The position numbers and the translations under genes are program-made. 64,000 bases of DNA from Flavobacteriales bacterium (GTDB lineage: Bacteria; Bacteroidota; Bacteroidia; Flavobacteriales_D; Parvicellaceae): contig JAOASC010000026.1 in NCBI GenBank assembly GCA_025210295.1, forward strand, positions 124,001 to 188,000, given 5' to 3'. Every line of letters starts with the position of its first letter. Within the stretch, counting starts at the first letter, position 1. Positions 9,701-19,835 of the stretch are shown here, piece by piece. The notes below the pieces were generated by a model that saw only the letters and a program-made list of their open reading frames with translations, did no database searches and was not told where the DNA came from.

Positions 9701-10179
9701 ATGAGTGGAAAGAGCATTTAAGAGAAATGGATGACTTAAAACAATCTGTTTATCATGCTCAATACGAGCAAAAAGATCCATTGTTGATCTATAAATTAGA
9801 GGGATATGATTTGTTTATAAACATGATGAATGGATTGAATAAAGAGATCGTTTCTTTCTTAATCAAAGCAGAAATTCCAGTACAAGGAAATGCTCCTGTA
9901 CAAACGCCTAAAGCAAATTTACAACCAGCTCCGACCCCTGATTTAAGTCAAGTTAGAACTAACAAAGAAGATGTTGGTGAAGCTACTGAGCAAAATAGAC
10001 AAGCTGCTCAAAATAGTGGAGGGCAAAGACCAAAACCACAACCAGTTGTTTCAACAAAGAAATATGGTCGAAATGACCGTGTTAAAGTCTTAAATTTAAG
10101 AAGTGGAGAAACACAAGAGATGAAGTTTAAACAAGCAGAAGCGCTAATCACTTCAGGATCTTGGCAATTGGTTGATTAA
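6787..10179 (+). CDS. secA: Preprotein translocase ATPase SecA
   Basis: The motor ATPase that drives unfolded preproteins through SecYEG at the inner membrane. At 1130 residues it is longer than the E. coli protein (901). Visible landmarks are Walker A MQTGEGKT at about residue 191, DEVDSVLVDDARTPLIISG at about residue 299, TGTAETE, TIATNMAGRGTDIKLG and the RQLRGRAGRQGDPG arginine-finger region. The extra length comes from inserts in the N-terminal part (charged coiled-coil around residues 60-130) and between the DEAD region and the preprotein domain (about residues 340-450), as seen in other Bacteroidota. The C-terminal zinc-binding cysteine motif is missing; the end is a Pro/Gln linker plus a KKYGRNDRVKVLN tail. 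It is followed by a strong terminator and has its own promoter element, so it is probably transcribed alone. Confidence 0.98.
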   Translation: MISGLLKKIFGDKSQKDIKALQPYVDQINEVFQQLKGISDDELRAKTIAFKTKISEYTAQTQTQIKELKEQAKSHTISIHDKEGLFNKIEELEKEDDELLEEVLLEILPEAFAVVKETSRRLAENKKLVVTANENDKKIAANNDYVEIEGDKAIWHNEWDAAGTQVVWNMVHYDVQLMGGSALHQGKIAEMQTGEGKTLVSTLPVYLNALAGKGVHVVTVNDYLARRDAQWMGPLYEFHGMRVDCIDNHQPHSEGRINAYKADITFGTNNEFGFDYLRDNMVSSPEEIVQQKHHFAIIDEVDSVLVDDARTPLIISGPTARGGQQEFVELKPQIERLVTAQRKLITSLLSEAKTKLTKAEKSQDKKEIKALQEEGGLALLRSYRGLPKNKPLIKYLSEPGIKVQLQKVENFYMQDNNKEMPKADEVLYFVIDEKSNTIDLTEKGIDLISGKDNPNFYVLPDIGEQTVEIENSEKSDEEKLAAKDAMMRDYTVKAERIHSMNQLLKAYTLFEKEVEYIVQENKVKLVDEQTGRVMDGRRYSDGLHQAIEAKENVKVEAASQTYATITLQNFFRMYHKLAGMTGTAETEASELWDIYKLDVVVVPTNKPIARKDKEDLVYKTAREKYNGIIAEVERLRNSGRPVLVGTTTVEISELLSKMLNMRKIPHQVLNAKLHQSEAEVVAKAGQPGTVTIATNMAGRGTDIKLGEGVKEAGGLAIIGTERHDSRRVDRQLRGRAGRQGDPGSSQFFVSLEDNLMRMFGSERIAKMMDRMGHKEGEVIQAGMITKSIERAQKKVEENNFGIRKRLLEFDDVMNAQRTAIYSRRKNALFGDKLDLDLDNIFDELAEQLVKEYKKSNDFEAFNLGVITTFGMEVPVEENEAMSMDFNALTDAVYHKAVETYQRKVKTNLAKIEPVVKKVFEEQGENFETIQVPFTDGKKMINLTTALKEANDTDGVSVVKTLEKRITLALIDDEWKEHLREMDDLKQSVYHAQYEQKDPLLIYKLEGYDLFINMMNGLNKEIVSFLIKAEIPVQGNAPVQTPKANLQPAPTPDLSQVRTNKEDVGEATEQNRQAAQNSGGQRPKPQPVVSTKKYGRNDRVKVLNLRSGETQEMKFKQAEALITSGSWQLVD

Positions 10180-10200
10180 AGACGTCGATAATTAGATAAA

Positions 10201-10232
10201 AAAGCTCTTGTTTTAAAGCAAGAGCTTTTTTT
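10201..10232 (+). terminator. Rho-independent terminator of secA
   Basis: Perfect 10-base stem aaagctcttg / caagagcttt with an 8-base loop, followed by a T run. Confidence 0.85.
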
Positions 10233-10247
10233 ATAAATAAACCATCA

Positions 10248-10907
10248 ATGGCTAAAAAATATACTCAAAAATACCTTGTAGAAACTGGTGATAACTCAAA
10301 TTATGTAGCGATTACTTGGATGGCTGGATTGTATGATTTTAAGATTTATCATAATGAGACATTAGTTTCAAGTGTCGCTAGTTTTAAAGAATTGGCAAAA
10401 GGTGTGGAATTGTTTTCCCCTGAGTTAGGTAACTTGTATATCAAAGTATTACAAAAACCTTTGGGGTTTGAAGTTAAGTTAGGAGATAGGTATTTGGAAG
10501 GTTCTAGAATTATAGCAGAAGAAAAATTAAGAGCGATATCATCCATCTTTTATGTTGTTGGAGGGCTTACCTTATTGACAAGTTTTAGGATTCATTTTTC
10601 TGAAAATATACTATTGTCTATTGTCAACTCTCTCCCTACGTTTGTCGCCATATTTTATTTATTTGCTGGTTGGAAGATCAGAAAAGGATTTATTTGGCCT
10701 TATATAGTAGGAGGTGTATTGTTTATTGCCTTTACTGTATTAATGATATTAGCTTTAGGTTGGCCTGGAATTCCATCACATGTTTTACGAATTCTGTTTT
10801 CGGGATTAATATTAAGTCATGTAAAATATATTATTACACTATATAAACACAGAATAGCTGTTAAGGAAATGAATCCCCTTTCTTCAGCTGATATTTTAGA
10901 CAATTAA
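10248..10907 (+). CDS. Membrane protein of unknown function
   Basis: I do not recognise a family. The 219-residue product has a soluble N-terminal half (about 95 residues, with YVAITWMAGLYDFKIYHNE and a KELAKGVEL stretch) followed by three or four hydrophobic segments between about residues 100 and 195 and a short cytoplasmic-looking tail ending SSADILDN. The start at 10248 is the only reasonable ATG and lies just after the secA terminator. A shortened, frame-disrupted relative follows directly downstream, with a matching N-terminus and the same LYK...DILD tail, so this is one half of a tandem gene pair. Function unknown. Confidence 0.75.
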   Translation: MAKKYTQKYLVETGDNSNYVAITWMAGLYDFKIYHNETLVSSVASFKELAKGVELFSPELGNLYIKVLQKPLGFEVKLGDRYLEGSRIIAEEKLRAISSIFYVVGGLTLLTSFRIHFSENILLSIVNSLPTFVAIFYLFAGWKIRKGFIWPYIVGGVLFIAFTVLMILALGWPGIPSHVLRILFSGLILSHVKYIITLYKHRIAVKEMNPLSSADILDN

Positions 10908-10991
10908 TATGCTCTAGCTAAAGCGCAATAAAAAACAAATTGATATAAAATGGAATAAGTTTTCTGGTGAATATGATTTTTAGAAAAGAAA

Positions 10992-11449
10992 ATGAACAAG
11001 ATTAAAACATATAGACAGGAGTTTTTCTTTTCCAAATCGAAACAGAATTATATCGTATTAAAATGGGAAAATGGATTTAAGAATTTCAACGTTTTTTTAT
11101 AATCACAATTTAATTCAAGAAATAGATGGATTTGAGCATCTAAAAAAGGGGTGAATATTGATGCTAATGATATCAGTTCGTTTTATAAAAAAAGGTTATT
11201 TACTTTTATTTATGATAGATATTTTAATAATAAGCTCAGGCATTTTATATTTGTTTTTCAAAGTTTTTGGATTTTCCTGAGGCAAAATCGTACGAAAATG
11301 TTGTATTAGGCATTGTTTTATATAGTATTGGTATTTTTATGTTGATTTTCATGTTTGGAAATATTAAAGCAATGCTGTCTCTCTATAAAAACAAGGTAGC
11401 ATGGAATAGTTTAGAAACAAAGAGCAGTGATATATTGGATGATTTTTAA
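10992..11449 (+). pseudogene. Frame-disrupted, shortened paralogue of the membrane protein at 10248
   Basis: Reading from ATG 10992 gives a sequence alignable to the upstream protein (QNYIVLKWENGFKNFNVF against SNYVAITWMAGLYDFKIY), but the frame stops at 11102. Dropping one T from the T7 run at 11092-11098 restores FYNHNLIQEIDGFEHLKKG, matching the KELAKGVEL region. A second indel at the A6G4 run 11142-11151 restores VNIDANDISSFY, and a third near the T5 run at 11264-11268 joins the C-terminal frame, which ends LYKNKVAWNSLETKSSDILDDF, like the LYKHRIAV...SSADILDN tail upstream. Even with all three repaired the product would be only about 152 residues against 219, so most of the membrane part is missing. 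It is either a decaying tandem duplicate or a real short gene with homopolymer sequencing errors. The isolated 60-codon frame from 11267 is its tail and not a separate gene. Confidence 0.75.
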
Positions 11450-11463
11450 ATTGTAAAAGGGGT

Positions 11464-13284
11464 ATGAGTAGACAGGTGTGCTTGTTTTTTATTATGTTTT
11501 CGATAGTTTCAATTTATGGTTTTGGAGCTAATCGTATAGCCTTTGAAAATGGAGTAAACGAACTTTCTCCAATGGATACCTTAATCCAATTAAAGAATCA
11601 TTATAAGAAGAAAAAGAGCTTAGAAAAGGAGAACGAGATTAATCGAATTATAGCTAAAAAGTATTTTATTGAAGGCGATTACATCAATTCAAATAAGTAT
11701 TATGAACCTTCAATTCAATATTACAGAGCCTCACAGGACACCATAAATATTATTCGAGTACTTAGAGGAATAGCAGGGAATAATATAAAATTATCAAAAG
11801 AAGAAGGTGTTGTAACCAAATACTTGAACGAAGCTAAACTGTTAGCAATAGAAAGTAATCAGGTTAGAGAAGCTACAGCTATTGATATCACTTTAGCAGC
11901 ATATTATAGCGAAAGGAGTAAATTTATTGAAGCATTTAAGCTTTTCGATAAATCAAAGGAAGTAGTAGTAGAGCACAATTATTCTAAGTTAGAGTATACG
12001 ATAGCGTTTAATCTTGGTAATTTATATGCAAATATTGAGGAATATGATAAAGCAATAATACATTATAAGGACGGCTTTCAAATTGCATTAGAGCTTCAAA
12101 ATGAAGCGGTGCAAGTCTTTTTTCAGGAAGCTCTGGCTTCAGTATATCAAAACAAAGCGGATTACCAGAAGGCACTGGAATATTATAGAGTAGCATTAGA
12201 TTATAATTTGGAAGTTAATAATATCAACCATACCATCTATTGTTATTTGGTGATGTCGGAGTGTTATAATAAATTAAACGATTTTAAAAATGCTGACTAT
12301 TACTTGGGTGAAGCAGAGACAATTATTTCAAAAACTCAAGCAGGATATTTGTTGGCGTATTTTAATCAGCTTAGTGGGAATAAAGCATCGAAAAATAAGA
12401 ATTATCGTATTGCTCTAGAGTTATACCATATTGCGTACGACCAATATTTGCAAATAGGAAATAAAGAAAGTCAAAAAGAATTATCTAAATCAATAAGCCT
12501 TTGTTATGAGCAACTTGGAGCCTTTGAACAAAGCTTAGAGTTTATGAAAATCCACAAGAAGCTAGAAAGTGAACTTTCTACCGATTTAATTGCAATGAAA
12601 ATCAAATTGTATGAATCCAATGTAGCAATAGAAACTTTAAGTAATGAAAAAAGAATAGAAGAGCTAGAAAATAAAAACTATGTTTTAATTCTTTGGGGAG
12701 GTGGCATTTTAGTTATAAGTGTTCTCCTGATAGCAATTGTTGGTTTTATCAAATATTATAAGAGTAATAAAATTAATATTGAGCAGAAAAAAAATGAGTT
12801 AACTAAAGCCAATGATGATAAGAGAAAAATTTATGATGATTACTTAAAGAAAGAAAAAGACAACAGTGAATTATCAAGCGAATTAAACTTAAAGTCTAGT
12901 AAACTTCAGGAGTTATTTTTCAAGTTAAAAGAAAAGAATGTTTTGTTAGATGATGTCATACTCAAACTTGATGCAGATAAAAATACGGTACTGACAAAGA
13001 AATTAACCAAAGCTAAATTTACAAAAGAAGAACTTGCGATAATAAATGAGGAACTAACCTTGTTGAACAAATCTTTTCATAAAAATCTATTAAAGGATTA
13101 CCCTAATTTAACAATGAAAGATTTAAAGCTGGCCACATTATTGAAAATTGATTTAACTTCAAAAGAGATTGCAGATATTTTATATATATCGAGCTCAAGT
13201 GTAGATGTTTCTAGATCTAGGTTGAGAAAGAAAATGGATTTGCAAAGAACAGAAAATCTAAAAGATATATTAAATAAGTATTAA
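11464..13284 (+). CDS. TPR-repeat regulator with transmembrane helix and C-terminal LuxR-like HTH
   Basis: A 606-residue protein with an N-terminal signal/anchor segment, about six tetratricopeptide repeats (roughly residues 70-380, for example ATAIDITLAAYYSERSKFIE and EALASVYQNKADYQKALEYY), one transmembrane helix at about residues 403-425 (LILWGGGILVISVLLIAIV), a coiled coil (about 430-520) and a DNA-binding helix-turn-helix at the end (LTSKEIADILYISSSSVDVSRSRLRKKM). This layout is typical of Bacteroidota membrane-tethered regulators, in which periplasmic TPRs sense a signal and the cytoplasmic HTH acts on DNA. No kinase or receiver domain is seen. The start at 11464 is preceded closely by an A/G-rich stretch. 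The target is unknown; the secreted FG-GAP gene 140 bases downstream is a possible one. Confidence 0.85.
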   Translation: MSRQVCLFFIMFSIVSIYGFGANRIAFENGVNELSPMDTLIQLKNHYKKKKSLEKENEINRIIAKKYFIEGDYINSNKYYEPSIQYYRASQDTINIIRVLRGIAGNNIKLSKEEGVVTKYLNEAKLLAIESNQVREATAIDITLAAYYSERSKFIEAFKLFDKSKEVVVEHNYSKLEYTIAFNLGNLYANIEEYDKAIIHYKDGFQIALELQNEAVQVFFQEALASVYQNKADYQKALEYYRVALDYNLEVNNINHTIYCYLVMSECYNKLNDFKNADYYLGEAETIISKTQAGYLLAYFNQLSGNKASKNKNYRIALELYHIAYDQYLQIGNKESQKELSKSISLCYEQLGAFEQSLEFMKIHKKLESELSTDLIAMKIKLYESNVAIETLSNEKRIEELENKNYVLILWGGGILVISVLLIAIVGFIKYYKSNKINIEQKKNELTKANDDKRKIYDDYLKKEKDNSELSSELNLKSSKLQELFFKLKEKNVLLDDVILKLDADKNTVLTKKLTKAKFTKEELAIINEELTLLNKSFHKNLLKDYPNLTMKDLKLATLLKIDLTSKEIADILYISSSSVDVSRSRLRKKMDLQRTENLKDILNKY

Positions 13285-13423
13285 GTAAAAATAGTTGATA
13301 ATCAATTTGTTCCAGTGTGTTGTATAGATTTTATTAAGATTTGTTTAGAATTGGATAAGTATATTCATCGTTAGGATTAGCTAATATTCAGGCATTTTTG
13401 TAGAGTATATAAAAATGACAATT

Positions 13424-15478
13424 ATGAAAAATAGTTACTTCAGTTTATTCCTTATAGGATTTACTTTTTTTAGTCAGACTAAAATAAAAGCACAGCCATT
13501 TACCCCAGAAAAAATTATATCAACAACTATAATGAATCACCCAGAGACCGTTTTTGCTTTTGATGCAGATAGTGATGGTGATGTAGATGTTGTTTCTGCT
13601 GGAAAAACAGATGAAAAGTTATTTTGGTATGAAAATTTAGGAAATGGAATTTTCTCTAATGAAACATTAATAGATAATAATGTTGGAGATGTTGTAGATC
13701 TTTATGCTTCTGATATAGACGGAGATAGTGATTTAGATGTATTTGCTGTAGCTTATGATTCTGATCAAATCATGTGGTTTGAGAATTTGGGAGGAGGCAA
13801 TTTTTCTACAAAAAATGTAATTCCTAATGGGCAATATGCTTATGGGCCAGCCTCAATTAGAGTAGCAGATATAGATGGAGATGGATTGAAAGATGTAGTT
13901 GTTGCTTCAGCACGCTTGAATGATAGAATAATATGGTATAAAAACGCAGGAAGTAATAACTTCACCTATACTGCATCACAAATTGTAGCACAGGGTTCTG
14001 TTATTACAGAGACTTATTCAATAGAGCTACTGGATGTAGACAATGATGGTGATAAAGATATTGTGTCAGCTTCTTATGGTGACAATCAAATTGCTTGGCA
14101 TGAAAATACAGGAAACGGAAGTTTTGCTGCTTTAAGTATTATTAGTTCTAATGCTGATGGTGCTAGGAGAGTTTTTATTCAAGATATAGATGGAGATGGA
14201 GATAAAGATATTGTGTCAGCTTCAATTTTAGACGATAAAATTGCATGGTATGAAAATCAGGGGGCTGGAAACTTCTCTAGTGAAAATGTTATCGCTACAA
14301 CTGTCAATGGTGCTACAGATGTGTATGCCGTAGACCTTGATGGCGATGGTGATAATGATGTAATAGCTAGTGGAGCAAATGGATGGGAAGTAAGCTGGTT
14401 TGAAAACATAGGGAGTGGTTCTTTTTCTTCAAAAAATATTTTAAATTCTAATGCAAGTTATGTTTTTTCTGTTTTTGCAGCAGATTTAAATAATGATGGA
14501 GCTGTAGATGTACTTTCTGCTTCTCCTAATGATGATAAAGTAGCATGGTATAAAAACTTAAGGCTGTGCGCAACAACTTATGATTCGATATCAAGTGTCA
14601 TTTGTCAAGGAGACTCATATATTTTTGAAGGTCAGGCCTTAAGTATTTCAGGTGTATATTACGATACTTTAATAAATCTTGAGGGGTGTGATAGTGTGCG
14701 AATTTTAGATTTAACTGTAGAACCAATGCTTACGCCAACTATGACGATTTCATCTTCGTCTGGAACAGAGTTTTGTGATGGGAATGCTTTCTCATTTTCA
14801 GCCAATATTGGGAGTGCCCCAGTAAATTATACATTGCAATGGAAAAAAGATGGAACAAATATAGTAGGGGAGAATGCTTTAGTCTACTCCGGTAATGTTA
14901 ATGCAGCTTTTGATGATGTTCAAATTTCCTGTTTGTTAACGACACCTGATCAGTGCGTTTCAGTAAATTCATTAGAAAGCACAGCGATAACGCTCAATGT
15001 TAGCGATGCCCCTGTTGTTAATATCACCTTTGATGGGACTGTTCTTTCTACAGGAGCCGGATATGATAGTTATCAATGGTACATAGATAACGTTGCTATT
15101 ACAGGTGCTGTGTCTAATCTATATACTCCAACTCAAAATGGAGAATATGAAGTGCATGTAATCAATGAGAATTGTGAAGGAGTAGATGCTTATAGTTTAA
15201 TTTCTATGGAGGTAGAAAATAGCCAACTAATAAAAGGAAAATTAAGAGTTTATCCTACATTATTGAGTCCTGGGGATGTGTTAACAATAGAGCGTAAAGA
15301 AAATATAGAAGGGACTTTATTGATAACTGGTATAGATGGAAAAGTTGTGAAAGAAATAGGAATTAATCAAGATAAAACGAAGCTCACTTTACCGAGTTTA
15401 AGTTCTGGTGTATTTATTTTGGTTTTTAACTCAGGTGATAAAGTCTATTATAAACAAAAGTTGATTGTTTTAGATTAG
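13424..15478 (+). CDS. Secreted FG-GAP/VCBS repeat protein with T9SS type A sorting domain
   Basis: A surface or secreted protein, 684 residues from the ATG at 13424; an in-frame ATG at 13415 would add three residues ahead of the signal peptide MKNSYFSLFLIGFTFFSQT. Residues of about 40-385 hold seven FG-GAP/VCBS-type repeats, each with a calcium-binding-like DxDGDGDxD loop and an IAWYEN segment. Next comes one GCDS module (CQGDSYIFEGQ...GCDSVRILDLTV) that is also found five times in the RCC1 protein at 45990, then Ig-like sequence, and finally an 80-residue type A T9SS C-terminal domain (RVYPTLLSPGD to KQKLIVLD). The repeats probably form a beta-propeller used for binding. No catalytic domain is visible. 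Confidence 0.88.
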   Translation: MKNSYFSLFLIGFTFFSQTKIKAQPFTPEKIISTTIMNHPETVFAFDADSDGDVDVVSAGKTDEKLFWYENLGNGIFSNETLIDNNVGDVVDLYASDIDGDSDLDVFAVAYDSDQIMWFENLGGGNFSTKNVIPNGQYAYGPASIRVADIDGDGLKDVVVASARLNDRIIWYKNAGSNNFTYTASQIVAQGSVITETYSIELLDVDNDGDKDIVSASYGDNQIAWHENTGNGSFAALSIISSNADGARRVFIQDIDGDGDKDIVSASILDDKIAWYENQGAGNFSSENVIATTVNGATDVYAVDLDGDGDNDVIASGANGWEVSWFENIGSGSFSSKNILNSNASYVFSVFAADLNNDGAVDVLSASPNDDKVAWYKNLRLCATTYDSISSVICQGDSYIFEGQALSISGVYYDTLINLEGCDSVRILDLTVEPMLTPTMTISSSSGTEFCDGNAFSFSANIGSAPVNYTLQWKKDGTNIVGENALVYSGNVNAAFDDVQISCLLTTPDQCVSVNSLESTAITLNVSDAPVVNITFDGTVLSTGAGYDSYQWYIDNVAITGAVSNLYTPTQNGEYEVHVINENCEGVDAYSLISMEVENSQLIKGKLRVYPTLLSPGDVLTIERKENIEGTLLITGIDGKVVKEIGINQDKTKLTLPSLSSGVFILVFNSGDKVYYKQKLIVLD

Positions 15479-15500
15479 TTAGTATGATAATCGAAAATAA

Positions 15501-15534
15501 AAAAGCCGATGTAATTCAATCACATCGGCTTTTT
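15501..15534. terminator. Bidirectional terminator between the FG-GAP gene and icd
   Basis: Perfect 12-base stem aaaagccgatgt / acatcggctttt with A and T runs on the two sides, placed between converging genes, so it can serve both strands. Confidence 0.85.
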
Positions 15535-15554
15535 AGTTTAAACTTGGTATCTAA

Positions 15555-17780
<2,226 letters not shown>

Positions 17781-17973
17781 TTATTTAAATTATATTTTAA
17801 CGATTAATATTGTGGTGCTAATGTACGGAATTTAGTGAGTTTTATCAAGGAGAAAAGAGAGGAAAATAAGATAAAACCAGAGAAAATATTGGAACAGAAT
17901 TATTCAATACTTTTTTAACAATGTTTATGAAAATTGTGAATATGATTTTTCTAGCAAATCAATTTTTTAGCAG

Positions 17974-17981
17974 TACTTTTG
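17974..17981 (+). promoter_or_regulatory. Probable -7 element of the ahpC promoter
   Basis: TACTTTTG matches TAnnTTTG and lies 44 bases before the ahpC ATG in the icd/ahpC divergent gap. No convincing -33 TTG and no clear OxyR-type dyad were seen. Confidence 0.5.
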
Positions 17982-18025
17982 TTTACTAAAATAAATTATT
18001 AATAATCATAAAAACAAAAAATAAA

Positions 18026-18655
18026 ATGGGAGTTTTAGTAGGAAAAAAAGCACCAGATTTTTCAGCACAAGCAGTAATCAATGGTAACGATATCGTTGAG
18101 AATTTTACTTTAGAACAGTTTAAAGGGAAATATGTCGTATTATTCTTTTACCCAAAAGATTTTACATTTGTTTGCCCAACAGAGTTGTTTGCTTTTCAAG
18201 AAAAATTAGAAGACTTTAAAAAGAAAAATGTTGAAGTAGTAGCTGTTTCTACAGATACAGAACAGTCTCACTGGGGATGGTTACAGTTAGCTAAAAACAA
18301 AGGAGGTATCGAAGGTGTAACTTATCCTTTAGTTGCTGATACAAACAAAACAATCTCTATGAACTATGATGTTTTAGCTGGAGACTTTGCTTGGAATGAA
18401 GAAGGAGAGATGATCGCAGAAGGAGAGTTGATTGCTTATAGAGGTTTATTCTTAATTGATAAAGAAGGAATCGTTAGACATCAGTTAGTTAATGATTTAC
18501 CATTGGGAAGAAATGTTGATGAAGCATTAAGAATGGTAGATGCATTACAATTTGTTGAAGAAAATGGTGAAGCATGCCCTGCAAACTGGAATGAAGGGAA
18601 AGATGGATTAACAACAACTCACGAAGGTGTTGCTGACTATTTAGCTTCTCACTAA
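18026..18655 (+). CDS. ahpC: Typical 2-Cys peroxiredoxin (AhpC/Prx1 family)
   Basis: Cytoplasmic thiol peroxidase that reduces hydrogen peroxide and organic hydroperoxides. The 209-residue sequence has the peroxidatic Cys50 in FTFVCPTE and the resolving Cys184 in EACPANW, the spacing of typical 2-Cys Prx1-type enzymes. A C-terminal segment follows the resolving cysteine, as in the full-length family. No AhpF reductase gene is adjacent, so the electron donor is presumably thioredoxin or a distant gene. It has its own promoter element and a terminator. Confidence 0.95.
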   Translation: MGVLVGKKAPDFSAQAVINGNDIVENFTLEQFKGKYVVLFFYPKDFTFVCPTELFAFQEKLEDFKKKNVEVVAVSTDTEQSHWGWLQLAKNKGGIEGVTYPLVADTNKTISMNYDVLAGDFAWNEEGEMIAEGELIAYRGLFLIDKEGIVRHQLVNDLPLGRNVDEALRMVDALQFVEENGEACPANWNEGKDGLTTTHEGVADYLASH

Positions 18656-18675
18656 GATTAGATAAATCTAGGTAT

Positions 18676-18712
18676 TAAAAAAGGCTTATTTCATTTGAAA
18701 TAAGCCTTTTTC
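18676..18712. terminator. Terminator between ahpC and gapA
   Basis: Hairpin aaaaaggcttatttc / gaaataagccttttt with a 4-base loop, flanked by A and T runs, between converging genes. Probably bidirectional. Confidence 0.85.
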
Positions 18713-18732
18713 TTTGGTGTTATATTTAAAGT

Positions 18733-19728
18733 TTATCCTACTAGGTTAATTAAATCTGCTAAACGGTTGGAATACCCTGTTTCATTATCATACCATCCAA
18801 CAACTTTCACAAGTCTACCATTAACTTCAGTCAACAGTCCATCAATGATACAAGAATGAGGATTACCAATAATATCAGAAGATACTATTGGATCTTCAGT
18901 GTACTCTAAAATACCTTTTAAATTGGTTTCAGAAGCTTTTTTAAACACTGCGTTGATAGCTTCTTTAGTCGTAGGTTGTTTCACTAAAAAAGTAATGTCA
19001 GTCAATGAACCATCAGGAGTAGGAACACGGACAGCTGAACCGTTGATTTTACCCTCTAAATGTGGTAAAATTTTAGTAACAGCTATTGCAGCACCAGTAG
19101 TAGTCGGGATAATTGATTCGGCAGCAGCTCTAGCTCTTCTATAGTCTCTATGTGGTGCATCCAAAATTCTTTGATCGCCAGTATAGGAGTGAATGGTGGT
19201 TAAATAGCTACTTTCAATACCACATAAATCATCAATAATCTTAACCATTGGCGCAGCACAATTGGTAGTACATGATGCATTACTAATAACTTCTTCATTG
19301 CCATTTAAAATGGCTTCGTTAATTCCAATAACAACAGATGGTACATCCCCACTTTTTGCAGGAGCAGAGATGATTACTTTTTTTGCACCTGCAGTAATAT
19401 GCTTACTTGCTGATTCTTTAGTCCTAAAAATACCTGTACATTCAACAACAATATCAATTCCTAGTTCTTTCCATGGTAAGTGCTCAGGATTCTTTTCATT
19501 AAAAACTTGAATTTCTTTATTGTCGATAGATAAGGAGTGCTCAGTGTAACTAATCTCTCCTGGAAATTGTCTATGGATAGAATCATATTGAAGCAAATGT
19601 GATAGCATTTTAGAATCTGCTAAATCGTTAACAGCAACAAGTTCTATATTGTTATGCTTTGTGATCGCTCTGGTAAGAACACGACCGATTCTTCCAAAAC
19701 CATTGATGGCTATTTTTACTTTATTCAT
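18733..19728 (-). CDS. gapA: Glyceraldehyde-3-phosphate dehydrogenase, type I
   Basis: Glycolytic/gluconeogenic enzyme converting glyceraldehyde 3-phosphate to 1,3-bisphosphoglycerate. It is 331 residues, the normal length. The Rossmann GFGRIGR is at residues 10-16, the catalytic Cys153 sits in SNASCTTNCAAP, and Asp35 in AVNDLAD at the end of strand 2 indicates preference for NAD over NADP. It is a single-gene unit with terminators on both sides (18676 downstream, 19777 upstream). Genomes of this phylum often have more than one gap gene, so the symbol marks the family rather than a proven orthologue. Confidence 0.95.
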   Translation of the reverse strand: MNKVKIAINGFGRIGRVLTRAITKHNNIELVAVNDLADSKMLSHLLQYDSIHRQFPGEISYTEHSLSIDNKEIQVFNEKNPEHLPWKELGIDIVVECTGIFRTKESASKHITAGAKKVIISAPAKSGDVPSVVIGINEAILNGNEEVISNASCTTNCAAPMVKIIDDLCGIESSYLTTIHSYTGDQRILDAPHRDYRRARAAAESIIPTTTGAAIAVTKILPHLEGKINGSAVRVPTPDGSLTDITFLVKQPTTKEAINAVFKKASETNLKGILEYTEDPIVSSDIIGNPHSCIIDGLLTEVNGRLVKVVGWYDNETGYSNRLADLINLVG

Positions 19729-19765
19729 TATATTTATTCAGTTTTATAGTTCGATTTGTTCTAAA

Positions 19766-19773
19766 CAAAAATA
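19766..19773 (-). promoter_or_regulatory. Possible -7 element of the gapA promoter
   Basis: Read on the minus strand this is TATTTTTG (TAnnTTTG), 38 bases before the gapA start and just after the terminator of the next unit. Confidence 0.4.
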
Positions 19774-19776
19774 CAT

Positions 19777-19813
19777 AAAAAAAGCCTTAGTAAATTTACT
19801 AAGGCTTTTTTTT
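19777..19813 (-). terminator. Terminator of the VPS10-like gene
   Basis: Stem aaagccttagtaaa / tttactaaggcttt with almost no loop, flanked by A and T runs. It lies downstream of the gene starting at 22808 and upstream of gapA, both on the minus strand. Confidence 0.8.
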
Positions 19814-19835
19814 AGGTTTATCTTAATTTAAGAAT

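Noticed and set aside
11267-11449. Separate 60-residue membrane protein with TTG start
   Set aside because: Its sequence is the C-terminal tail of the frame-disrupted paralogue (LYK...SSDILD), so it is annotated within the pseudogene.
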